DNA from: Escallonia rubra | Lineage: Eukaryota > Streptophyta > Magnoliopsida > Escalloniales > Escalloniaceae | Length of the DNA: 64,000 nucleotides | Assembly (NCBI GenBank): GCA_033065855.1 | Contig: JAVXUO010000284.1 | Coordinates: forward strand, 1-64,000 | Direction of reading: 5' to 3' | Shown here: positions 22,874 to 31,694 of the stretch, piece after piece | How the letters are laid out: each line of letters starts with the position of its first letter | Numbering within the stretch: the stretch's first letter is position 1 | The notes under the pieces: model-generated | Seen by the model: only the letters and a program-made list of their open reading frames with translations | What the model was told of the DNA's origin: nothing | Databases searched by the model: none | Program-made: the position numbers and the translations under genes

Positions 22874-24885
22874 CTAAGCCTCGGGGGCATCACCAGAAGG
22901 ACCTTCGCCTGGAAGATCAGAAGCTGCAACATCTCCTGCCTCTGGAGGCATAACAGTCTCCCCAGATGGTGACCCAACCGCAGGCAGAACAAAATCATCC
23001 AAGGGGATATTAGGGAAGCGCTCAGCAAACATCTCCTTGGCCTTCACAAAGCCAAGCTCATAAATCTCCAGGCCATCTTCGGTCCGCTTCTTCAGCCATT
23101 CATCCCCCGCGTTCCCCTCTAAGAAATCGCGAATGCCTTGGTCTCGAGCTTTGATCACCTCTTCTGCAGCCCTCTTCTTAACTCGATCCAGTTTCTTCTC
23201 CAGAGACGCAATCCGATCAAGATGATCTTCCTCACGCTTGCTCAGCTCTTCAGCACGATGGGTGGCTTCCTGTGCTTCCTTAACTGCTTCCCTTGTCAGC
23301 TGGGCCTCCTCGGCCGCCACCTGCCTTGCCATCTCAAAGCGAGAAAACATCTCAGATCCACTGGCGTACATCTGGAATGAAGATAAAGATCAGCAGCTGA
23401 ATGAAACTTGAAAACAAAACATAAAACCTAGTTAAGACAAAGGACGTTACCGTATAGACGGCCTGGGCAAAGGAGCAAGCAAAAGTCTCATGGGTCTGAT
23501 TCTGGAAAACCTCATTGTCTCGGGGAAGAATCCCATGACGAAGATGTTGCTCTGAGACCTGACTGTCTGGCATCCCGAGATCATCACGCCTAAGTGTCCA
23601 TCTCGGACGAAAGATGGGATCATCCTCAATAGAAACTTGCTCAAGTATCCGCGGAGAGCGTTCTGAAGGAGTGACTCTAGTCCTCTTAGGAGCAGGAGGC
23701 AACTCCACACTTGGCTGCTTCTCCTTTCGCTTTCCCTTAGCTTTCTGAAGAACGCCAAGGAAGCCTCCATGCTGCGATTTTCCACCACCACTAGCCATTT
23801 CTGCAATGAAGAAAGAAGTCAATACGGGAATAAGTATTGAAATCAAGTTTAATCCAATATCTTATGCAAAGCACACCTAAAGGAACGGTCTCGGCTGATG
23901 ACACGCTAGGAATAGCAGGAAGATGAGGAATCAGAAGACCAGCTGGAATGGGCTTTGAAGGTATGATCTTCGCCCACTCCAATTGCTCCTCCGAAAGAGG
24001 CTCATCTATACAAAGACCGTCTCGAAGTTTAATATGACTAAGTATGTGCTTAGTCTGGCTGTTGGGAGTAGGCTTGCCAGGATTTTCAAAATCCTTACAA
24101 TAAGGGTTCCACACTCTGTCAAAAGGAAGGTCCCCCTTGTCCAGTCGGCCAACAAAGAAGTATCTGGAATGCCAGCCTTTATTTGACTTCGGGCCTCCCT
24201 TCAGAATTCGTTGCCTACTGTGAATGTAATACCATCCGGGGCAGTTGGCAACTCCTTTGACGAAACAGACTTCAAAGAAGACTCTCATAAAATCTGTTAC
24301 ATCTGGTTTGTAACCTGAAGTCTGGACCAAATATATGAGACCAGCACGCTTTCTCCAACCATTTGGAACAAGCTGCCCGGGAGCCATGCGATAATGCTCA
24401 AAGAAACGAAAAGCAAAAGGATGGAGAGGAAGTCTATACCCAGACTTCACCTGCTCTTCGTAGACACCCGTTTCAAACTTTGTGCCGTAGTTAGATGGTT
24501 CACCTAAACCAGGAAGATGAGCATACCAACCTTCGGGAAGAGGATATTCCCGAATTAAATCATGCAAATCTTCGGTCGACATCTTACTAGACTTTTCGTC
24601 AGCAGTATACCAAGGCTTGGGATTAGCCTTATCTTCGGCCTGATCCTTTACTTCTCCTAAAGGATTCCTCCCAGATAAAAATTGTGAAGGCTGTAAAGAT
24701 GAAGATGGTAATGGTTGAGAGGATGAAGGTTGAAGTCGTTGAGAGGATGAAGGTTGGAATGGTTGAGAAGTTGAAGGTAGTGGGGGTTGTGGATTTGAAG
24801 TCCCAACTTCACTTCCTGAAGTTGCAACTCGCTCTGAACTCGAAGACGAACTACTACTCGAGTTAGAAACTGAAGTATCAGACAT
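22874..24885 (-). CDS. Antisense gene of Tat element (putative gypsy-type domain)
   Basis: On the minus strand, from the ATG at 24885, a Ser-rich start leads into a domain with EYPLPEGWYAHLPGLGEP, YRLPLHPFAFRFFEHY and CPGWYYIHSRQRILKGGP. This is the plant family called putative gypsy type transposon (Pfam Transposase_28), found as an extra antisense gene in Tat elements. Downstream blocks are basic (KAKGKRKEKQ) and then a long coiled coil (about 23040-23370) ending with an acidic Gly/Pro-rich tail. The three open blocks are separated by two short stretches with GT..AG borders, consistent with splicing known for annotated members. No break was seen; it looks whole. Its function is unknown. The array at 25180-25870 lies just upstream of its start. 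Confidence 0.75.
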
Positions 24886-25179
24886 GTTTTCTACTTCTAC
24901 TGCAAATATGAGACTACGACAAACATGAAGTGCTGAACAGGAATGGTAGAAGAAAAGACTTACTTGCAGAGTAATGTGCTCCCAAAAATTTCGAGTGAAG
25001 AAAAAATGAAGTGGAAGTTCTCTTTCATAGAGAAACGCCAAGTAACCGTTTCTTGGTAAACGCAACGGTTCATGTACCTGCAACGTGTCACAAGCTGAAG
25101 AAAATAGGAGCTTAAAAATTTTCAAAAAAATTCCGGCTCAAATTCCCGCACGTGACACGTTGGAAACACCAAAAGTTAT

Positions 25180-25870
25180 GCCCGAGCAGAATCTCGCCCG
25201 AACACTCTGCCCGAGCAGAGTGCCAACGACCGAGCAGAATTCTGCCCGAGCAGAATCTCGCCCGAACACTCTGCCCGAGCAGAGTGCCAACGACCGAGCA
25301 GAATCTCGCCAGAACACTCTGCCCGAACAGAGTGCCAACGGCCGAACAGAAATCTGTCCGAGCAGAATCACGCCCGAACACTCTGCCCGAGCAGAGTGCC
25401 AACGGCCGAGCAGAATTCTGTCCGAGCAGAATCTCGTCCGAACACTCTGCCCGAACAGAGTGCCAACGGCCGAGCAGAATTCTGTCCGAGCAGAATCTCG
25501 TCCGAACACTCTGTCCGAGCAGAGTGTCAACGGCTGAGCAGAATTCCGTCCGAGCAGAATATCGTCCGAGCAGAATCTCGTCCGAACACTCTGCCCGAAC
25601 AGAGTGCCAACGGCCGAGCAGAATTCTGTCCGAGCAGAATCTCGTCCGAACACTCTGCCCGAACAGAGTGTCAACGGCCGAGCAGAATTCCGTCCGAGCA
25701 GAATATCGTCCGAGCAGAATGCTTTCCGAACAGAATATCGTCCGAGCATATTTATGTCCGAACAGAATCCCATCCGAACAAATTCATGCCCGAACAGAAT
25801 CATATCCGAACAAGAATCTGCCCGAACAGATTCATGTCCGAACAGAATCTCGTCCGAGCAGAATACTCTT
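25180..25870. repeat. Palindromic tandem array upstream of antisense gene
   Basis: Units of about 65 bp carry CACTCTGCCCGAACAGAGTG palindromes alternating with GGCCGAGCAGAATTCTG motifs. The core is the same as in the array at 21746-22530, so the two arrays bracket the antisense gene. Long open frames on both strands here are repeat artefacts. Confidence 0.92.
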
Positions 25871-25988
25871 TGAAATTTTGAAATGTTGACAAACGGATTC
25901 AATTCTGTTTTTGGCATATTTTGCTATCACCAGTGGAAAAAGTGTGCTTCCACCCGCTTCATTAACGCTGGTAAAAGCAGGGGGCATA

Positions 25989-26432
25989 TGATATAGCTAA
26001 AAATATCCCTCCAATCTACGGACGACACGTGGCGGTTATGACACGTAACCCGTACTGACTCACTACTGATATGGCACTTACCATATCAATCATCGGACAG
26101 TATCCGAAAAAGACTCTGACTCTATCAGCTCAGATTGACATAAGGATCCTCTCAGATCCTAATTGGATTCTAATTAGAGTTGGTCAAAGCTCAGTCCTAC
26201 TAGGATTCCTCCTTCTACCACTATATAAAGGGGTCATGCCCCTCAGGTAAACCTAAGCTCACACATATACACATTGTGTCTTTATTGCTTCTCAGAGTTC
26301 TACATCGTTAGCCTTCTCTGACTTAAGCATCGGAGCGTTCCCTAGCCGGAACCCCACCCGGCGGTCACTCCGTGTTCTCTTTTGCAAGCCTGATTTCTGG
26401 TGCTGTTCCCGATCCAGTTTTTAGCTGCAACA
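25989..26432 (+). repeat. 3' LTR of Tat element
   Basis: Starts TGATATAGCTAAAAAT directly after the purine tract and ends GCTGCAACA. It contains a TATA box (ACTATATAAAGGGG near 26219) in the same place as the 5' LTR. Confidence 0.9.
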
Positions 26433-27340
26433 GGACCCAATTGGATTTAAAGTGTGATTATTGAGATTGTTGACGGAGGATGTGACCAATTGGATTGAAT
26501 GTGTGATTTAGTTGAATGATAGTTTATTGGTCGGTTGAATGATAGTTGAATGGTCGGTTGAATGTGCGATTTAGTTGAATGGTCGGTTGAATGTGCGATT
26601 TTGTTATTGATTATCTGAGTTCCGAATTATAATTTGGTAATTAGTATCAGAGCTATATTGTGTTATTCATTGTAGGGATTGAACTAGCAGAGATATTGGA
26701 ATTTTTGATCTAGGTCTATGGGTATTGTGAGCATTACTATGTTGTGGATATTATTACGAGTTATCATGTTGGTTGTAGGTTATTTCTATACAAGTGATCA
26801 TGTCTTAAGTGTAGTCTAATTAGATAATGACTTAAGTGTAGTCTAATTAGATTATGTGCGAGCATATATGATTCATGATTCTTCACCATATTATTTATGA
26901 TGTGAATTTTTAGTAATTGTTAGTTAAATTTATCTTTATATAATTGTGCAGCCATCCAGAAATACTGAGGATGATGATGACAATGATGGTTTGGATGCCA
27001 ATGAGGAGTATGACCTTGATGAGGATGGAAATTGAGTGACCAACTAATCCCCTCTCTTTAATTTGAAATGTTCAAACATCAACTTACTTTCATGTTTAAG
27101 GATGATCGCTACTATATGATAGTTTAGGATTTGTGTTGGACTTGGTATTTTATGTGTTTGTGGACTTGTGGAGTTTGTGTTGATGAAAATTGTGGAGGTT
27201 GATTTGGTAATGGATTTTGTGTTAATGGATTTTGTGGAGATTGACGTAATAATGGATTTTGTGGATATTGACGTAGTAATGGATTTTGTGTGCTTGATGA
27301 GTTGATGGATTTGTTGTATACAGGTTTGAGAAAAAAAAAA
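26433..27340 (+). other. CACTA interior, right part
   Basis: Repeated GGTCGGTTGAATG motifs (26485-26595), a short acidic frame near 26950-27035 that resembles the acidic tail of some plant transposases, repeated AATGGATTTTGTG motifs (27210-27300) and a poly-A run near 27330. Confidence 0.5.
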
Positions 27341-27379
27341 AAAAAAAAAAAAATAGGCGGAACTATACTTCTTTTGTTT

Positions 27380-27835
27380 TATAATTTTAGCGACGATTAT
27401 GATTTGTCGCTAAAAGCATAAAACATTGATAAAATACCTTTAGTGACGGAATTTTTCCGTCACCATTTATTTTAGTGACGTATTTCATGTGACGGAATTT
27501 TCCTTTTTCAATTATTTTTAGTGACGTATTTATGTGACGGAATTTTCCGTCAACAATTATTTTATACGAAATTTTAAAAAAAATATTCGAAATATAAAAT
27601 ACCTTTAGTGACGGAAATTTTCCGTCACTAAATGTCTCCATTCCGTCACTGAAGATAGTGACAGAATCGTTAATGCCGGCACTAACTTTTTAGTGACGGG
27701 GGTATATGCGACGAATCGTGTGACGGAATTTTCCGTCATTAAAACTTTTAGCGATGGAAATTGCTTTTTTAGCGACGGAAATTGCTTTTTTAGTGACGGA
27801 AATTTCCGTCGCTAAAACCCTGTTTTCTTGTAGTG
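27380..27835 (-). repeat. CACTA right terminal and subterminal repeats
   Basis: Many TTTAGTGACGGAA and TTTTCCGTCACTAAA motifs in both orientations lead to the inverted terminus CTGTTTTCTTGTAGTG. Confidence 0.88.
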
Positions 27836-28590
27836 AAAGCCACTAATAATATTTAGAGACGATTGATTGTCGCTATATATGGGATAAGATAAAGATTCTT
27901 CCAAATTGGATAACAGCCAAATTTTTTCTAGTTCTGAAATATGATCAACACCTTGGAGAAAAGTGGAGTAAAGCATGGGAGTTGTCCGTGTTCGTGGGTG
28001 CCAACTAAGGAGTATCCAGAATGGGATGACGCATAGAAAATGAATCAAACCCGCCATGGACTGGATCAGAGAGCAGTTTATAGGGCTGCATCGGCTTACA
28101 CCAAACCTAACACTCATGAATGGGGGCTCTACCAAAAGCCAGAACTAAAGGATTTGAAAGTTGCAGTATGCGTAGTATGAGTCTAGATGGCGTGTAATCC
28201 TAAGTTGCAAGAAAAACCTTAAACATATGCCAACTTACACTGGGCTTAGCACTCATGGATGGGGATCTCGAAAGCTAGATCCAAAGGATTTGAAAGTTGG
28301 AGTATGCCTCTCTACGAGTCTTGACGATCCATTATCCCAAGTTGGGAGAGAAACTTTGGAGAGACGTCATTATTCCCTATACTTGCATCTGATTTATTTA
28401 AGTCTTATCAGATAATGCAAATAACATCAGACTCATTTGAAATGCACGTGTAGATTGCTGGTTACTTAAAGGCAGAAATCTAAAAAAGACATTGCTTTGC
28501 CTAGGCCCTGGCAAGTTATTTGGAGAGGTGATTCTTTACAATGTTTTTGTGCTTGGTTCTAGAGGCTCCATTCTGGCATGGGTCTTCTGG
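27836..28590. repeat. Duplicated host segment A, right part
   Basis: The first about 50 bp are the other half of the MITE split by the CACTA. From about 27935 it matches 56200-56890 (GAAATATGAT, GACGCATAGAAAATGAATC, CTAGATCCAAAGGATTT, GCATTGCTTTGCCTAG). Two internal stretches resemble each other (28080-28160 and 28225-28310). No recognised coding region. Confidence 0.8.
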
Positions 28591-29129
28591 CTATAGTCGA
28601 TTCAGTAAGAACATTACCAACCTCGAGAATTACGCTTAATTTGAAGAACAATACGCACTGTTTTAGTGCCGTTCTTCAATCGAGCATTCTCAACAACGAG
28701 GATTAATCTCTCTTTGATCCTAAACATCAAAGGAGGATTCGCCTTCAATCTTGGCGATTCCAAAGTCGAGAATCGCCTTCAAGAAGGAAGTCAAAAACAA
28801 CGGTTCGAGAACAAGCTTCTCAGCCCTTGGATCGTGGCTTTGCAGAGATCGAATAAGAGGACCCGGATTTATTTTCAATATAAATCATAGAGTGGTGTAA
28901 CCTATAGTTTAAATTTGATAAATTGATTTTTGTTGCATTATTTCCTGTCTTGCAATTTTAGACACGAAAATTGTACGTACAATATGGACTTTGTGCACTG
29001 AAAGGATACCACCCACATTATCCCGTAGAATACAACTGAGTAATAACATCGGCCGTGAGTGTTAGGCAGAGACTCGGTCCCATACTCCCAGTTTTCAAAG
29101 TTTTAGAGGAACACAGTATTAACGGACAA
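28591..29129. other. Unassigned DNA upstream of resistance-gene cluster
   Basis: 28666-28890 is open but resembles nothing I know and contains repeated CGATTC/GAATCG motifs. 28985-29129 matches 57620-57720 (CACTGAAAGGATACCAC, GTGAGTGTTAGGCAGAGA), so the duplication continues here. Confidence 0.4.
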
Positions 29130-29537
29130 GTTAGTCAATAGTTTGACCCTATTATAATCTAAACATCTCATTCTGAAGTAATCAATAATTGAAGATGATA
29201 ATCAAAGGCGCATGGAATCTGACGTAATAGCTAAAAACGACACCAGCTTTGGCTACTTTCTATTAATCAATTGTTGCTAACCATGGTTGACAACCACCGA
29301 ATGTATGCTGGCCTTGGCCTTTTCATACCTTTGCATATACTTGACTGCATTAGTCTTATCAGACGGCCAAAACTTATTATTGGAAGCAACTTGATTTTAT
29401 TTTAAAGCATACATAAAAAGTTTGTGTATGTTACATACACAAACTAAGTACAGAGTTTTTGGGGGTCAATACAAGTTGTAAAGTGTAACCATTTGAGATA
29501 TCTGGAGGCTGCCTCACTAGCTAGAAGCGAACTGGGA
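29130..29537 (+). promoter_or_regulatory. 5' flank of truncated CNL copy
   Basis: Nearly identical to 31290-31694 in front of the full-length gene (landmarks AACATCTCATTCTGAAGTAAT, CTTTGGC, ATTAATCAATTGTTGCTAACC). It is the shared 5' flank or leader of the tandem resistance genes. No clear TATA box was fixed. Confidence 0.6.
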
Positions 29538-30038
29538 ATGGCAGAGATTGCAGTATCCTTCTTGCTTAAGGAGCTAGCAGTCTCCCTCCATGACGAAAAG
29601 AGTCTTCTTGGAGGTGTTAGGGAGGAAGCGGAGTACATAAGAGCAAAACTAGAGCAAATGAGAGCTTTTCTAAGCGTCGCTGATGCAAAGGAAGAGAGTG
29701 ATCCCCGGCTAGAGGTATTAATTAAACAAGTGCGAGATGTTGCTTATGACACCGAAGACATCCTTGATGAATTCATTCTCGGCCTGGTTAATAATCATCG
29801 CGATGGATTCTTCGGACCTTTGTATAGGATCACTTGGTATGTAAAAAAAATCAAAGCTCACCATCAAATTGCTTCCAAGATAAAAATGATCAGACCAAGA
29901 ATCGACAATATTTTTCAAAACTATGGTGGTTTTGACTATGCCTCAAGGTCAACCATCGTCAACGACGCATGGCAGCATGATCGTCGAGGGGATGCACTTT
30001 TTAAAGATAAATGGCCCATGCTAGAAGAGAGTAAGTGA
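29538..30038 (+). pseudogene. Truncated CNL resistance gene (CC domain only)
   Basis: A 166-residue frame starting MAEIAVSFLLKELAVSL is the Rx-type coiled-coil domain of an RPM1-like resistance protein, with the EDVID-type motif EDILDEF at residues 73-79. It is very close to residues 1-155 of the full-length copy at 31695, then diverges at about residue 155 and stops after EESK. No NB-ARC or LRR follows; the next kilobase holds a gypsy fragment. In full proteins the CC domain contacts cofactors and forms the resistosome pore. It could still make a CC-only protein, but a broken tandem copy is likelier. I chose the ATG at 29538 because it matches the paralog. Confidence 0.88.
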
Positions 30039-31289
30039 GCTTTGAATAGGAGAAAGTATTGACACCAACATGACACCTCATTGCCTTTGAGGATTGGGCT
30101 TGCTTTGGTGCATGGAGGTTGGCCAAAAAAAAAAAAGTCATGGCCTTTTCATGACAGTCTCTTAAATTCTCACTCGAATGTCTAAGTTTCACACCAAATT
30201 CTCCCTTTTGGTTTTTTTTGATATTCAATTCCGAAGGAAATAAATTTTTGATTTTTGCGCTTGAAAGGACAATGATCATCACACCAAAGTGCAGAAAAGA
30301 AGTGTCAACGAGATAGACCACTAGGCTTGAATTCAAAAACCATCTTTTGGCATAACTTCTTGAAGTGATTGGCCAACTAAGGATTCAAGAGGTATGAGAT
30401 CGGTAATTCTCTCTTACTTTCAAAATTGTTACGCTCTCGTCTTACTAAGGATGGACTCCTATACTTACACAAACTTTATTTGACTTAGACCCTAAAAGAG
30501 CCTTCTAAGAAGGGAAGAAATTATTTTTGAATTTTTAAAATTTTGTGTTGTTTGTACTTTTTATCATTAGCCACAAAAGACTAAATCAACAATCAAAGAG
30601 TAAAGAGAAACAATAACTTATTATTTATCAAAAGAACAAGTTCGAAAAGATAATCTAGAAAATGCTAAGAAAAATACTTAAAATAGAAATGAGCTAAGGT
30701 TCTAGCCCGACATCAGGACAATCGATCCGACATGCTTTGTCTAAAACTTGGATGACCCGACCTACGATGTCCTCTTCTTGGTTGAGCACGAAAGGATCTA
30801 ATGCTTAGAGAGATGTCTTAACCGTGTCCATTTGGTGCCCCGGTAGAGGCACTTTTCTCACATCGAGTTTGGTAAGAGGGCTGATCTTAATTACCCTTGT
30901 CAATGAGATCCTGAATAGCATTCATCAAGGTCATACACATATATGTGTAGTGCCCAGTTCCTTGGTGATATTCACATCAAGCATGTAGGTTCGGCCCCTT
31001 TGGTGTAGCAGTGGGGGGCATCTTGGCAATCATTCATTTATTGAGTAGGTGCTCAAACACTTTGATCATTGAAGCGTGCAGATTAGAGAATTTCCGCTTG
31101 GTATTTGGCTTCCGCGAGACCTCCACTTGAAGCTCAACTTTATTCATATCATGGTCTATGTCTTATGATAAGTAAAAAATACCCTTAATTTTTTTATTCT
31201 AACCCAAAAAGGGCATTTCAAGAAAGAAAAAAAAAGGATTAGAAATATAGATAGATATAGATATAGATAGATAGGCAAGTTGATCACGA
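30039..31289 (-). mobile_element. Ty3/gypsy gag fossil and unassigned flanks
   Basis: On the minus strand about 30690-31150 encodes a zinc-knuckle-like motif CEYHQGTGHYTYMC followed by MNAIQDLID, typical of plant gypsy gag proteins. It is a short, broken fragment without LTRs. 30039-30690 is unassigned AT-rich DNA, and 31240-31275 is an ATAGAT microsatellite. It separates the two resistance-gene copies. Confidence 0.6.
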
Positions 31290-31694
31290 TGTTAACGGAC
31301 AAGTTGATCAATATTTTGACCCTATTATAAATCAAACATCTCATTCTGAAGTAATTAATAATTGAAAATGATTATCAAAGGTGCATGGAATCCGACGCAA
31401 TAGCTAAAAGGGACACCAGCTTTGGCCACTTTCTATTAATCAATTGTTGCTAACCATGATTGACAACCACCACCCCATGATTGACAACCACCAAATGTAT
31501 GCCGGCCTTGGCCTTTTCACACCTTTGCATATACTGGACTTCATTAGTCGTACCAAATGGCCAAACTTTGGTCTTGGAAGCTACTTGATTCAATTTCAAA
31601 GTATACACGATCCAAGTACCAAGTCTTTCGAGGTCAATACAAGTTGTAACCATTTGAGATATCTGAAGGCTGCCTCGCTAGCAAAGAACAGTGA
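31290..31694 (+). promoter_or_regulatory. 5' flank of full-length CNL gene
   Basis: Second copy of the flank at 29130-29537. It carries a short duplicated CATGATTGACAACCACC (about 31457 and 31477) absent from the other copy. Confidence 0.6.

Larger units (their letters stand above)
14578..26432 (+). mobile_element. Tat-lineage Ty3/gypsy element with antisense gene
   Basis: LTRs (14578-15951, interrupted by a hAT insertion, and 25989-26432) flank gag, pol and an extra antisense gene between pol and the 3' LTR. That gene order is characteristic of the Tat branch (Ogre, Retand and relatives). A primer-binding-like GATTGGCGCCATCCGTGGGA follows the 5' LTR and a purine tract (AAAAGCAGGGGGCAT) precedes the 3' LTR. 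Domain order is gag, protease, reverse transcriptase, RNase H, integrase. By eye the shared LTR part differs at roughly 2 percent, suggesting insertion within about the last million years at commonly assumed plant rates. The gag-pol part is a fossil with about five breaks; the antisense gene looks whole. It lies within the CACTA element and so is younger than it. Confidence 0.93.
13479..27835. mobile_element. Non-autonomous CACTA element with nested insertions
   Basis: The left end reads CACTACAAGAAAACAGG and the right end is its reverse complement, finishing in TAGTG at 27835. The 3 bp flanks are AAA on both sides, as CACTA (En/Spm) elements generate. Subterminal blocks of TTTAGTGACGGAA and its complement repeat at both ends, the binding-site type typical of the superfamily. 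Removing the nested gypsy element leaves about 2.5 kb: a GC-rich leader-like region on the left and a segment on the right with a short acidic reading frame (EDDDDNDGLDANEEYDLDED). No transposase domain is visible, so it is a deletion derivative. It sits inside a MITE, which itself sits in a duplicated host segment. Confidence 0.92.

Noticed and set aside
25138-25917. Open frames of about 245-259 codons on both strands over the palindromic array
   Set aside because: Equal openness on both strands and a 65 bp period point to repeat composition, not coding.
28666-28890. A 74-codon open frame as a host gene
   Set aside because: No recognisable domain, and the stretch is not kept in the paralogous segment.
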